NCBI GenBank assembly: GCA_036377055.1
Contig: DASUZD010000084.1
Span: 1 to 20,376 of the forward strand
Direction of reading: 5' to 3'
Source of the DNA: DASUZD01 sp036377055
Lineage (GTDB): Bacteria > Actinomycetota > Thermoleophilia > Gaiellales > Gaiellaceae
Length of the DNA stretch: 20,376 nt
The notes under the pieces were generated by a model. The model was not told the origin of the DNA, made no database searches, and saw nothing but the letters and a program-made list of their open reading frames with translations. Positions 14,187 to 20,376 of this stretch are shown one piece after another; within the stretch, counting starts at the first letter, position 1; each line of letters opens with the position of its first letter. Both the position numbers and the translations under genes were made by a program.

Positions 14187-14780
14187 GTGTCCGGAGAAGG
14201 CACCCCCGCCGTCCGCGCGAGCGACGCCGACCGGGAGCGCGCGGCGACCGCGCTCGGCGAGGCCGCGGCTCACGGCCGACTCACGCTCGACGAGCTGACC
14301 GAGCGGCTCGACCGCGCCTACGCCGCGCGAACGCAGACGGAGCTCGAGGAGCTCGTCGCCGACCTCCCCGCCGGGACCGCGTCCGCCCCGGCACGCGTCA
14401 AGTCGACGACCCGCATCGTCGCGGTCATGAGCGGCGTCGAGAAGACGCGGCGCTGGCGCCTAGCGCCGAAAGCGAAGGTGATCGCAGTGATGGGCGGCGT
14501 CGAGCTCGACCTGCGCCGCGCGGAGATCGAGAGCTCCGAGGTCGAGCTCACGTGCATCGCGGTCATGGGCGGCATCGAGATCGTGGTGCCCGAGGGGGTC
14601 GAGGTCGACCTCACCGGCTTCGCGGTGATGGGCGGCAAGAGCCTGAACGTGCGCGATGTCCCGAGCCGCCCCGGCGCGCCGCTGATCCGGATCGCCGGCT
14701 ACGCGTTCATGGGCGGCATCGAGGTTCGGAGCCGCTCAGGCGCCGATCGGGTGCCAGACCGTCTTCAGCTCGAGGAATGA
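14187..14780 (+). CDS. DUF1707 domain protein with LiaF-like C-terminal repeats
   Basis: The 197-residue protein has an N-terminal DUF1707 domain (about 8-60: VRASDADRERAATALGEAA, then LTLDELTERLDRAYAART and LEELVADLP), a small helical module common in actinobacteria. The C-terminal part has repeated beta-strand units, each carrying an M(S/G)G turn: VAVMSGVE, IAVMGGVELDL, IAVMGGIEIVV, FAVMGGKSLNV and YAFMGGIEVRS. This resembles the C-terminal domain of LiaF/YvqF cell-envelope stress proteins, but the four membrane helices of LiaF are absent, so it should be soluble. Function is probably envelope-stress related, by family only. The GTG start at 14187 was preferred to upstream in-frame codons because the domain starts right after it. 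The last 45 bases overlap the convergent short ALDH gene. Confidence 0.8.
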   Translation: MSGEGTPAVRASDADRERAATALGEAAAHGRLTLDELTERLDRAYAARTQTELEELVADLPAGTASAPARVKSTTRIVAVMSGVEKTRRWRLAPKAKVIAVMGGVELDLRRAEIESSEVELTCIAVMGGIEIVVPEGVEVDLTGFAVMGGKSLNVRDVPSRPGAPLIRIAGYAFMGGIEVRSRSGADRVPDRLQLEE

Positions 14781-15530
14781 CAGGGCCTCGTACGGGCTCT
14801 GCACGTCGGCCCGCCCGCGCACGACGCGCTTGACGTTGGCCGCCGCCGCACGCTCGAGCTCGGCGACGTCTCCGTCCGCGCCGGCCAGGTCGATTGCGTT
14901 CACGTCCATGTGCGCCGCGAGCACCGGCGCGAGCTCGGAACGCAGCCCCGTCAGCACGTTGACGACGCCGCCGGGAACGTCCGAGGTCGCGAGCACCTCG
15001 GCGAGCTCGATCGCGGCGAGCGGGTGTGTCTCGGACGCGACGACGACGGCCGCGTTGCCGCCGACGAGGACAGGCGCGAGCCGCGTCACGAGCCCCGCGA
15101 GCGGCGGCTCCGGGGCGAGAACCGCGACCACGCCGGTCGGCTCCGGAACCGTGAAGTCGAAGTACGGCCCCGCGACGGGATTTGACCCGCCGAGCACCTG
15201 CGCGAGCTTGTCCGCCCAGCCGGCGTACCAGACGAAGCGGTCGACGGCCGTGTCCACCTCGCGCGTCCCGGTGGACAGCTCGGCGAACTCGGCGCGCCGC
15301 GCCTCCATCATCTCGGCGATGCGGTAGAGCACCTGGCCGCGGTTGTAGGCGGTCGTCGCCGCCCACTTGGGCTGGGCCGAGCGCGCCGCGCGGACGGCGT
15401 CCCGCGCGTCCTTGCGCGACGCGCGCGCCACGTTCTGCCTCTGCGCCTCGTACGTCCGGCCCGACTCCGAGCGCGGAAACGCCCCGCCTACGAAGAGCTT
15501 GTACGTCTTTCGGACCGGCAGTCGCGTCAT
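14736..15530 (-). CDS. short, catalytically dead aldehyde dehydrogenase paralogue (ALDH16 second-domain-like)
   Basis: The 264-residue protein aligns with the N-terminal and nucleotide-binding part of aldehyde dehydrogenases (FVGGAFPRSES 13-23, WYAGWADKLAQV 101-112), then ends in FLELKTVWHPIG, which resembles the extreme C-terminus of the family. The whole catalytic domain with Cys and Glu is missing. Conserved positions that remain are also changed: PWNFPL is APEPPL (139-144), LKPAE is VVASE (163-167) and FTGSTEVG is LAGADGDV (215-222). Two-domain ALDH16 proteins have a full enzyme domain followed by a smaller inactive one. The upstream full-length gene plus this gene equal that arrangement, with an ATGA overlap joining them. 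I infer a structural or regulatory partner of the neighbour. Decay is unlikely because the frame is intact and coupled. Confidence 0.75.
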   Translation of the reverse strand: MTRLPVRKTYKLFVGGAFPRSESGRTYEAQRQNVARASRKDARDAVRAARSAQPKWAATTAYNRGQVLYRIAEMMEARRAEFAELSTGTREVDTAVDRFVWYAGWADKLAQVLGGSNPVAGPYFDFTVPEPTGVVAVLAPEPPLAGLVTRLAPVLVGGNAAVVVASETHPLAAIELAEVLATSDVPGGVVNVLTGLRSELAPVLAAHMDVNAIDLAGADGDVAELERAAAANVKRVVRGRADVQSPYEALSFLELKTVWHPIGA

Positions 15531-17008
15531 GCCTCGAGCTCCAGGTACGGCTCGAGCCCGTGCAGCCCGCCCTCGCGGCCGAAGCCCGACTCCTTGTAGC
15601 CGCCGAACGGCGAGGCCGGATCGAAGCGGTTGTACGTGTTTGCCCACACGACGCCGGCCCGGAGCCGCTGCGCCATCCAGAGGATCCGCGAGCCCTTCTC
15701 GGTCCACACCCCCGCCGAGAGGCCGTACGGCGTGTTGTTCGCCTTCTCGACCGCCTCGTCCGGCGTGCGGAACGTGAGGACGCTCAGCACAGGCCCGAAG
15801 ATCTCCTCCTGCGCGATCCGGTAGCTCTGCGCGACGTTCGTGAAGACCGTCGGGACGAACCAGTACCCCTTCTCCGGGAGCCGGCAAGGCGGCTGGTAGA
15901 TCTCGGCGCCCTCCTCCTCGCCCGCCGCGACGAGCTCCTGGATCTTCTCCAGCTGCTGGCGCGAGTTGATCGCGCCCACGTCCGTGTTCTTGTCGAGCGG
16001 GTCGCCGACGCGGAGGGTCGAGAGCCGCCGCTTCAGCTTCGCGACGACGGGCTCGTAGATCGACTCCTGGACGAGCAGACGCGACCCGGCGCAGCAGACA
16101 TGGCCCTGGTTGAAGTAGATGCCGTTCACGATCCCCTCGACCGCCTGGTCGAGCGCCGCATCGTCGAAGATGATGTTCGCGGCCTTGCCGCCGAGCTCGA
16201 GCGTGAGCCGTTTCCCGCTCCCGGCGAGCTCGCGCTGGATCGCCTTCCCGACCTCCGTCGAGCCGGTGAACGCGATCTTGTCGACGCCCGGATGCTTCAC
16301 CAGCTCCGCGCCGGTACGGCCGTCGCCGGTGACGATGTTCACGACACCCGCCGGCAGCTCCGCCTGGCGCAGGACGTCGCAGAAGAGGAGCGCAGTCAGC
16401 GGCGTCGTCTCCGCCGGCTTCAAGACGACGGTGTTCCCCGCCGCGAGCGCGGGCGCGATCTTCCACGCGAGCATCAGCAGCGGGAAGTTCCACGGGATGA
16501 TCTGCCCGGCGACGCCGATCGGCCGCGGCCGCCGGTTCGGGAACGCGTACTCGAGCTTGTCGGCCCAGCCCGCGTAGTAGAAGAAGTGCGCCGCCGCGAG
16601 CGGCAGGTCGACGTCGCGCGACTCGCGGATCGGCTTGCCGCCGTTCAGCGACTCGAGCACGGCGAACTCGCGCGACCGCTCCTGGAGAATCCGCGCGATC
16701 CGGAACAGGTACTTCGCGCGCTCCGCCGGCTGCAGCTCGGACCAGCCGTTCGCGAACGCATCGCGCGCGGCGTCGACCGCGAGCGCGACGTCCTCGGCGC
16801 CCGCCTGCGCGATCTCGGCGAGCGGCTCCTCACGCGAGGGATCGAGCGTCGCGTAGTGCTCGGCCGACCGCGGCTCGACGAACTCGCCGCCGACATACAG
16901 GCCGTACCGCTCGTCGACGGAGACGATCTCGCGCGACTCCGGCGCGGCCGCGTACGTCCAGTCGGACGGGACCGGCGCTGCGCTCCGCTTCCGCTCGAGC
17001 TCGCTCAC
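15527..17008 (-). CDS. NAD(P)-dependent aldehyde dehydrogenase
   Basis: This 493-residue cytoplasmic enzyme oxidises an aldehyde to the acid. All key residues are present: PWNFP with N174, LKPAE with K197, FTGSTEVG (247-254), ELGGK with E271, and NQGHVCCAGSR (300-310) with catalytic C305. Length is standard for a single-domain ALDH. The GTG start at 17008 has GAGGAG five bases upstream. It follows deoC, whose products are acetaldehyde and glyceraldehyde-3-phosphate, so acetaldehyde is a likely substrate (inference). The next gene, overlapping by four bases (ATGA), is an inactive short paralogue, suggesting a heteromeric enzyme. Glycine-to-histidine style changes are absent apart from H303 where Q is usual in NQGQ. 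Confidence 0.93.
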   Translation of the reverse strand: MSELERKRSAAPVPSDWTYAAAPESREIVSVDERYGLYVGGEFVEPRSAEHYATLDPSREEPLAEIAQAGAEDVALAVDAARDAFANGWSELQPAERAKYLFRIARILQERSREFAVLESLNGGKPIRESRDVDLPLAAAHFFYYAGWADKLEYAFPNRRPRPIGVAGQIIPWNFPLLMLAWKIAPALAAGNTVVLKPAETTPLTALLFCDVLRQAELPAGVVNIVTGDGRTGAELVKHPGVDKIAFTGSTEVGKAIQRELAGSGKRLTLELGGKAANIIFDDAALDQAVEGIVNGIYFNQGHVCCAGSRLLVQESIYEPVVAKLKRRLSTLRVGDPLDKNTDVGAINSRQQLEKIQELVAAGEEEGAEIYQPPCRLPEKGYWFVPTVFTNVAQSYRIAQEEIFGPVLSVLTFRTPDEAVEKANNTPYGLSAGVWTEKGSRILWMAQRLRAGVVWANTYNRFDPASPFGGYKESGFGREGGLHGLEPYLELEA

Positions 17009-17094
17009 GGCCGCTCCTCGCGGCTCCGCGCTGTTCGGGCGGGCCGCTGCGCCGGTCGTTCGAGCCGTGGCGCGGGGCGTTCCCTCCCCCCTCC

Positions 17095-17123
17095 CCCCAC
17101 CCAGGGTGGGGCGTGAAACGGTA
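17095..17123 (-). promoter_or_regulatory. palindrome and -10-like box in the deoC-ALDH gap
   Basis: CCCCACCCAGGGTGGGG (17095-17111) is a perfect 8-bp dyad around one base. On the minus strand, TACCGT (17123-17118) lies immediately before it and fits TANNNT. A start near 17111 would put the dyad at the very 5' end of a leader of about 100 bases for the ALDH genes. A second weaker inverted repeat (GCGGG/CCCGC) lies closer to deoC. The dyad could instead be an operator or part of a terminator after deoC. Confidence 0.35.
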
Positions 17124-17164
17124 CAGCGGGCGTTCCGTCCCGCGTGTGCCGGAAGTGCGCCGAT

Positions 17165-18103
17165 TCAGTCAATGGTGAAGTAGTCGGGGCTCTGGTAGAC
17201 GCCGGTCTTCTGCTTGCGGATCTGGAGCAGGACGTCGTTCAGGAGCGACGACGCGCCGATCCGGTAGAGGTCCGGCGTGAGCCAGTCGACGCCGAGCGTC
17301 TCGTGGACGAGCACGAGGTGCTGGATCGCCTGCTTCGCAGTGCGAACCCCGCCGGCCGGCTTCATGCCGACCATCCGCCCCGTCTCCTCGTACACGTCCC
17401 GGATCGCCTCGAGCATCACGAGCGCGACCGGAAGGGTCGCGGCCGACGAGAGCTTGCCCGTGGACGTCTTGATGAAGTCCGCGCCCGCCGCCATGGCCAA
17501 GAGCGACGCCCGGCGCACGTTGTCGTACGTGCCGAGCTCGCCGGTCTCGAGGATCACCTTCAGGTGGGCCTCCCCGGCGGCCTCCTTCACGCGGACGATC
17601 TCGTCGTAGACCTTCGCGTAGCGGCCGGAGAGGAACGCGCCGCGGTCGATCACCATGTCCACCTCGTCCGCGCCCAGATCGACCACGTCCCGAACCTCCG
17701 CGAGCTTCACGTCCAGCGGGGACTGTCCCGAGGGAAACGCCGTCGCGACTGAGGCGACGCGAACGCCGCTGCCGCGAACGCGCTCCACAGCCGCCGCGAC
17801 GAGGTTCGGGTAGATGCAGACCGCGGCCACCGAGGGCACCGTCCCGTCCGCCGGGTCGGGACGTAACGCCTTCGAGCAGAGCGCGGCGACCTTTCCGGGC
17901 GTGTCCGCGCCCTCGAGCGTCGTCAGGTCCATGACGCGAACGGCCAGCTCGAGCGCCCAGAGCTTCGCGTCCTTCTTGATCGACCGTTTCGCGAGCGTCG
18001 CCGCGCGCTCCTCCAGCGCTACCGCGTCTACGGAGCCGATGCGCGGCAGCCGTGGCTCGAGCGGCAGCTCAAAACCGCGCGGGAGGACGGGCGCCTTCGC
18101 CAT
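17165..18103 (-). CDS. deoC: deoxyribose-phosphate aldolase
   Basis: DeoC cleaves 2-deoxy-D-ribose-5-phosphate to acetaldehyde and glyceraldehyde-3-phosphate, in deoxynucleoside catabolism. The 312-residue TIM barrel has CIYPN (96-100), GADEVDMVID (144-153, catalytic D149), VILETGEL (183-190), ADFIKTSTGK (208-217) with Schiff-base K212, and GMKPAGGVRT (246-255) with K248. It belongs to the longer class, with about 50 extra N-terminal residues compared with the E. coli enzyme. The ATG at 18103 has TAGACT 7 bases upstream and no Shine-Dalgarno, so it is probably leaderless. Two aldehyde dehydrogenase genes follow on the same strand after 156 bases. A 17-base stretch (17713-17729) resembles the window's repeat family without altering the length of the FPSG loop. 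Confidence 0.95.
   Translation of the reverse strand: MAKAPVLPRGFELPLEPRLPRIGSVDAVALEERAATLAKRSIKKDAKLWALELAVRVMDLTTLEGADTPGKVAALCSKALRPDPADGTVPSVAAVCIYPNLVAAAVERVRGSGVRVASVATAFPSGQSPLDVKLAEVRDVVDLGADEVDMVIDRGAFLSGRYAKVYDEIVRVKEAAGEAHLKVILETGELGTYDNVRRASLLAMAAGADFIKTSTGKLSSAATLPVALVMLEAIRDVYEETGRMVGMKPAGGVRTAKQAIQHLVLVHETLGVDWLTPDLYRIGASSLLNDVLLQIRKQKTGVYQSPDYFTID
17713..17729 (-). repeat. repeat-like match inside deoC
   Basis: The minus strand reads GGGACAGTCCCCGCTGG, matching 16 of 17 bases of the array 2 copy at 13076-13092. It encodes residues around GQSPLD in the FPSG loop. Loop length is that of ordinary DeoC, so this may be coincidence rather than an insertion. Confidence 0.35.
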
Positions 18104-18110
18104 CGCACGA

Positions 18111-18139
18111 AGTCTAGACCGGCCGCAGTCGTCTACGGT
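18111..18139. promoter_or_regulatory. back-to-back divergent -10 boxes for deoC and the BNR lipoprotein
   Basis: On the minus strand TAGACT (18116-18111) lies 7 bases before the deoC ATG. On the plus strand TACGGT (18134-18139) lies 8 bases before the GTG at 18148. The two boxes are separated by exactly 17 bases, so each occupies the -35 position of the other promoter. Neither has a recognisable -35. An 8-bp palindrome GTCTAGAC (18112-18119) covers the deoC box and might be an operator. Confidence 0.45.
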
Positions 18140-18147
18140 TGCGCCCC

Positions 18148-19551
18148 GTGCGCCGCCTCTGCGCCGTGACCGCGGCCGTCGTCGCGACGGCCATCGCCGC
18201 CGCCGGCTGCGGGTCGTCCGGCGCCCCGGACCTGCCGGCGCGAGCGTTCGGCCAGGTCGACGTCTCACGCGCGCCCGGCCCGCAGGAGGAGGTCGCGGCG
18301 GCGATCGACCCGCGCGACGATCACATCCTCGTCGCGGGCTCGAACGAGGGTCTCGCGAACGCGATGCGCGTCTACCAGTCCACCGACGGCGGTGTGCGCT
18401 GGTCGAGCGCGCTCGCGCCCCGCCTCGGGCTCCCGAAGGCGTGGTGCCCGTTCGGCGATCCGAGCCTCGGCATCGACGCAGCCGGGCGCGAGTACTACGC
18501 CTTCCTGGCCACGCCCTTCGAATGCATGCTGGGCGGCCGCGGCCAAATCTATGTCGCCACCCGCCCGGGGCCGCACGGCGCGTGGACGACGCCCACGGCG
18601 CCCGTCTCGCCGGCCGGCGTCGCGGAGGACGACGACAAGCCGGCACTCGCGGTCGACCTCGCCCCGGGGAGCCCGCACCGAGGGCGCGTCTACGTCGTGT
18701 GGGCGCGCCAAATCGGCCCCGACGACCGCCAGCTCCTCCTCAGCCACAGCGACGACCGAGGCACGACGTGGACGGAGCCGCGCCGCGTCAGCGGGATCCC
18801 GGCGCTGCCGATCAACTCCAGCGTCGCGATCGGAGGCGACGGCACCGTCTACGTCGCGTGGGACGACGTGCTTCAGGGGAAGATCCTCCTCGACCGGTCG
18901 ACCCGGGGGACAGACCCCTTCGGCCCGGACCGCGAGGTCGCCCCGTACCTGCTCGTGAGCAAGCGCGGCTGCGGCGGCCGCGTCCCGATTCCCGCGCAGC
19001 CGACGAGGTGCGTCGGTCCTTCCACGACCGTCGTCGTCGACCGCTCCGGCGGGCAGTTCGACGGGCGCGTCTACGTCACGTACGCCGCGCTGACGGAGAC
19101 GCCCGCCGAGGACGTGTTCGTGGCGGCGTTCGATCGGGGCCTGCGCCGCCGTGTCGTCGGCGATCGCGTCGTCCCGCGCGGCGCGCGGGTGAACCCGCCG
19201 GACGGCGGTCGACTCTCGGACCAGTTCCTGCCGGTCGCCGCGGTCGACCAGTCGCGCGGAACGCTCTGGGTCTGCTTCTACGACACGCGCCGCGACCCGA
19301 CCCGCAGGCGCGCGGTCTTCTCGTGCGCGATCTCGTCGGACGGCGCCGCGCACTGGTCGACGGCGCGCGCCGCCGCCTCGCGGGCCTCCGACGTCAGCCG
19401 CGACGACACGGACGAGCTCGACTACGGCGAGTACGCGGGGCTCGCGGTCGAGCACGGGCTCGCACACCCGTTCTGGACCGACTCGCGCCGCGACCGGAGG
19501 CTGGACAAGGAGATCTACACCACCGTCCTGCGGGAGCGCGACCTGCGGTGA
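18148..19551 (+). CDS. BNR/sialidase-like beta-propeller lipoprotein
   Basis: The 467-residue product has a short lipoprotein signal (lipobox AAAGC, Cys21) and a beta-propeller built from Asp-box repeats: STDGGVRW (78-85), SDDRGTTW (201-208) and SSDGAAHW near 410, plus several GRVYVVW/GTVYVAW strands. Such proteins occur as exo-sialidase-like or non-enzymatic propellers. The Arg triad of sialidases cannot be assigned, so enzyme activity is not claimed. It is anchored outside the cell. A TTG at 18139 could extend it by three residues, but GTG at 18148 fits the -10 box spacing. A degenerate Asp-box position (STRGTDPFGP, 251-260) coincides with a copy of the GGGGACAGACCCC repeat. Its stop overlaps the start of the methyltransferase gene (GTGA). 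Confidence 0.8.
   Translation: MRRLCAVTAAVVATAIAAAGCGSSGAPDLPARAFGQVDVSRAPGPQEEVAAAIDPRDDHILVAGSNEGLANAMRVYQSTDGGVRWSSALAPRLGLPKAWCPFGDPSLGIDAAGREYYAFLATPFECMLGGRGQIYVATRPGPHGAWTTPTAPVSPAGVAEDDDKPALAVDLAPGSPHRGRVYVVWARQIGPDDRQLLLSHSDDRGTTWTEPRRVSGIPALPINSSVAIGGDGTVYVAWDDVLQGKILLDRSTRGTDPFGPDREVAPYLLVSKRGCGGRVPIPAQPTRCVGPSTTVVVDRSGGQFDGRVYVTYAALTETPAEDVFVAAFDRGLRRRVVGDRVVPRGARVNPPDGGRLSDQFLPVAAVDQSRGTLWVCFYDTRRDPTRRRAVFSCAISSDGAAHWSTARAAASRASDVSRDDTDELDYGEYAGLAVEHGLAHPFWTDSRRDRRLDKEIYTTVLRERDLR
18906..18930 (+). repeat. GGGGACAGACCCC repeat copy inside the BNR gene
   Basis: Bases 18907-18930 match 21 of 24 bases of the array 2 unit at 13016-13039, including the 12-base core and the following GGCCCG. 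The copy is in the same orientation as the arrays and is read in frame as RGTDPFGPD, where an Asp-box motif would be expected. Confidence 0.6.
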
Positions 19552-20342
19552 AGGATCGGCTCCTCCGCGTCCTCGAGCGCGGCGGCGTGCTCCGTCGCGC
19601 CTACCGGCTGTACGAGCTGGCGAAGTCCGCGCGGCCGGAGCGGCCGGGACGCCGCGTCGCCGCCGACGGGCTCCCTGTCCCGCCGAGGCGGCTGATCGTC
19701 CGCGTGGCCGGCACCGCGAGCGCGGACTGGTTCCTCGAGGGCGGACACCTCGGCGCCGAGACGATCCGCGCCGCGCTCGCGCGCCAGGGACGGCCCCTCG
19801 AACGGCTCGACGCGATGCTCGACTTCGGCTGCGGCTGCGGACGCGTGACCCGCTACTGGGCCGACCTGGAGCAAACTCGCGTGCACGGCACGGACGCGAA
19901 CGCCGACGCGGTGGACTGGTGCCGTCGCAACCTCACGTTCGCGCGCTTCGAGGCGAACGGCCTCGCCCCGCCGCTCCCGCACGAGGCCGCGAGCTTCGAC
20001 CTCGTGTACGCACTCTCCGTCTTCACCCACCTGACGGAGGACCTTCAGCAGCGGTGGATGGCCGAGCTCGAGCGCGTGCTCCGGCCCGGCGGCCTGCTCA
20101 TGCTGACGACGCACGGCGACCGGTACCGGGAACGGCTCACGCCGGCCGAACGCGCGCGCTTCGACGCGGGCGACGTCGTCGTCCGGTGGAGCGACGCGGC
20201 CGGCACGAACCTGTGCTCGGCGTTCCACCCGCGCTCGTACGTGGAACAGCGGCTCGCGACGGGACTACGACCGGCGGAGTTCGTCGCCGAAGGCGCGGCG
20301 GGGAACCCGCACCAGGACCTGCACGTGCTGAGGAAGCCGTAG
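19548..20342 (+). CDS. class I SAM-dependent methyltransferase
   Basis: The 264-residue cytoplasmic protein has motif I LDFGCGCGR (91-99), an acidic strand end HGTDANAD (113-120), a post-I segment and the motif around SFDLVYALSVFTHL (149-162), then LRPGGLLMLTTHG (178-190). These are typical of the Methyltransf_11/25-type families. The extra 60 N-terminal residues include RLIVRVAGTASADWFLEGG, often seen in methyltransferases near glycan or sulfur-metabolism genes, but the acceptor cannot be inferred. The GTG start overlaps the upstream BNR gene stop (GTGA), so expression is coupled. It is complete; the 34 bases after it contain no recognisable feature. Confidence 0.85.
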   Translation: MKDRLLRVLERGGVLRRAYRLYELAKSARPERPGRRVAADGLPVPPRRLIVRVAGTASADWFLEGGHLGAETIRAALARQGRPLERLDAMLDFGCGCGRVTRYWADLEQTRVHGTDANADAVDWCRRNLTFARFEANGLAPPLPHEAASFDLVYALSVFTHLTEDLQQRWMAELERVLRPGGLLMLTTHGDRYRERLTPAERARFDAGDVVVRWSDAAGTNLCSAFHPRSYVEQRLATGLRPAEFVAEGAAGNPHQDLHVLRKP

Positions 20343-20376
20343 GTCGAGGAGACTCGAGCCGAGACCTGGCCCGAGC

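Noticed and set aside
14736..16493. A single frame joining the short ALDH with sequence upstream as one 585-residue protein
   Set aside because: The upstream part is the wrong frame of the full-length ALDH gene; the ATG at 15530 overlapping the upstream stop marks the true start.
15182..17116. Plus-strand open frame opposite the aldehyde dehydrogenase genes
   Set aside because: It is a shadow of two well-conserved minus-strand genes and has no recognisable domain.

Overview
The window is about 20.4 kb of very GC-rich DNA (GC- or CG-ending codons dominate every gene, and GTG starts are common). Several genes have no Shine-Dalgarno sequence and instead carry a TANNNT -10 box 6-10 bases before the start codon, which points to leaderless mRNAs. 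This, with the gene families present (group III PPi-type phosphofructokinase, DUF1707/LiaF-like protein, Suc-Fer ferredoxin, deoC beside paired aldehyde dehydrogenases), suggests an actinobacterium, perhaps a deep lineage such as Thermoleophilia. That assignment is an inference. Nothing marks this as plasmid or phage DNA.

Layout. 1-87 may be the tail of a gene cut by the window edge. 193-975 (+) is an Apd1/Suc-Fer-type thioredoxin-fold ferredoxin converging on a five-gene branched-chain amino acid ABC transporter operon (livK-livH-livM-livG-livF, 6343 down to 957, minus strand). The genes overlap by 1-4 bases, except for a hairpin-bearing gap between livK and livH. From 6344 to 7038 there is no protein gene: it holds a probable livK promoter, a tandem array of a GGGGACAGACCCC repeat, a 5'-truncated copy of tRNA-Leu, a strong hairpin, the intact tRNA-Leu(CAA) and one more repeat copy. 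Then comes pfkA/pfp (7039-8082, +).

From 12211 down to 8085 (minus) runs a tightly overlapping four-gene set: small lipoprotein, Tat-exported DyP-peroxidase-like protein, small O-methyltransferase-like protein and membrane-anchored spermidine-synthase-like protein. Upstream, on the same strand, lies a TrpC-like TIM-barrel pseudoenzyme (12245-12838), then a second repeat array (12871-13087) and a secreted protein of unknown function (13117-14097). A DUF1707/LiaF-like protein is divergent (14187-14780, +).

18103-14736 (minus) is a catabolic module: deoC makes acetaldehyde and glyceraldehyde-3-phosphate from deoxyribose-5-phosphate, and the next two genes are a complete aldehyde dehydrogenase and a short, catalytically dead aldehyde dehydrogenase. 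Together these two look like a two-domain ALDH16 split into two coupled genes. Divergent from deoC is a BNR/sialidase-like lipoprotein (18148-19551, +), overlapping a SAM methyltransferase (19548-20342, +). The last 34 bases show nothing recognisable.

The least explained element is the GGGGACAGACCCC repeat family: two tandem arrays with different spacers (28 bp and 42/60 bp), a single copy after the tRNA, and two matches inside coding genes where protein length appears unchanged. No transposase or other mobilising gene is present in the window.
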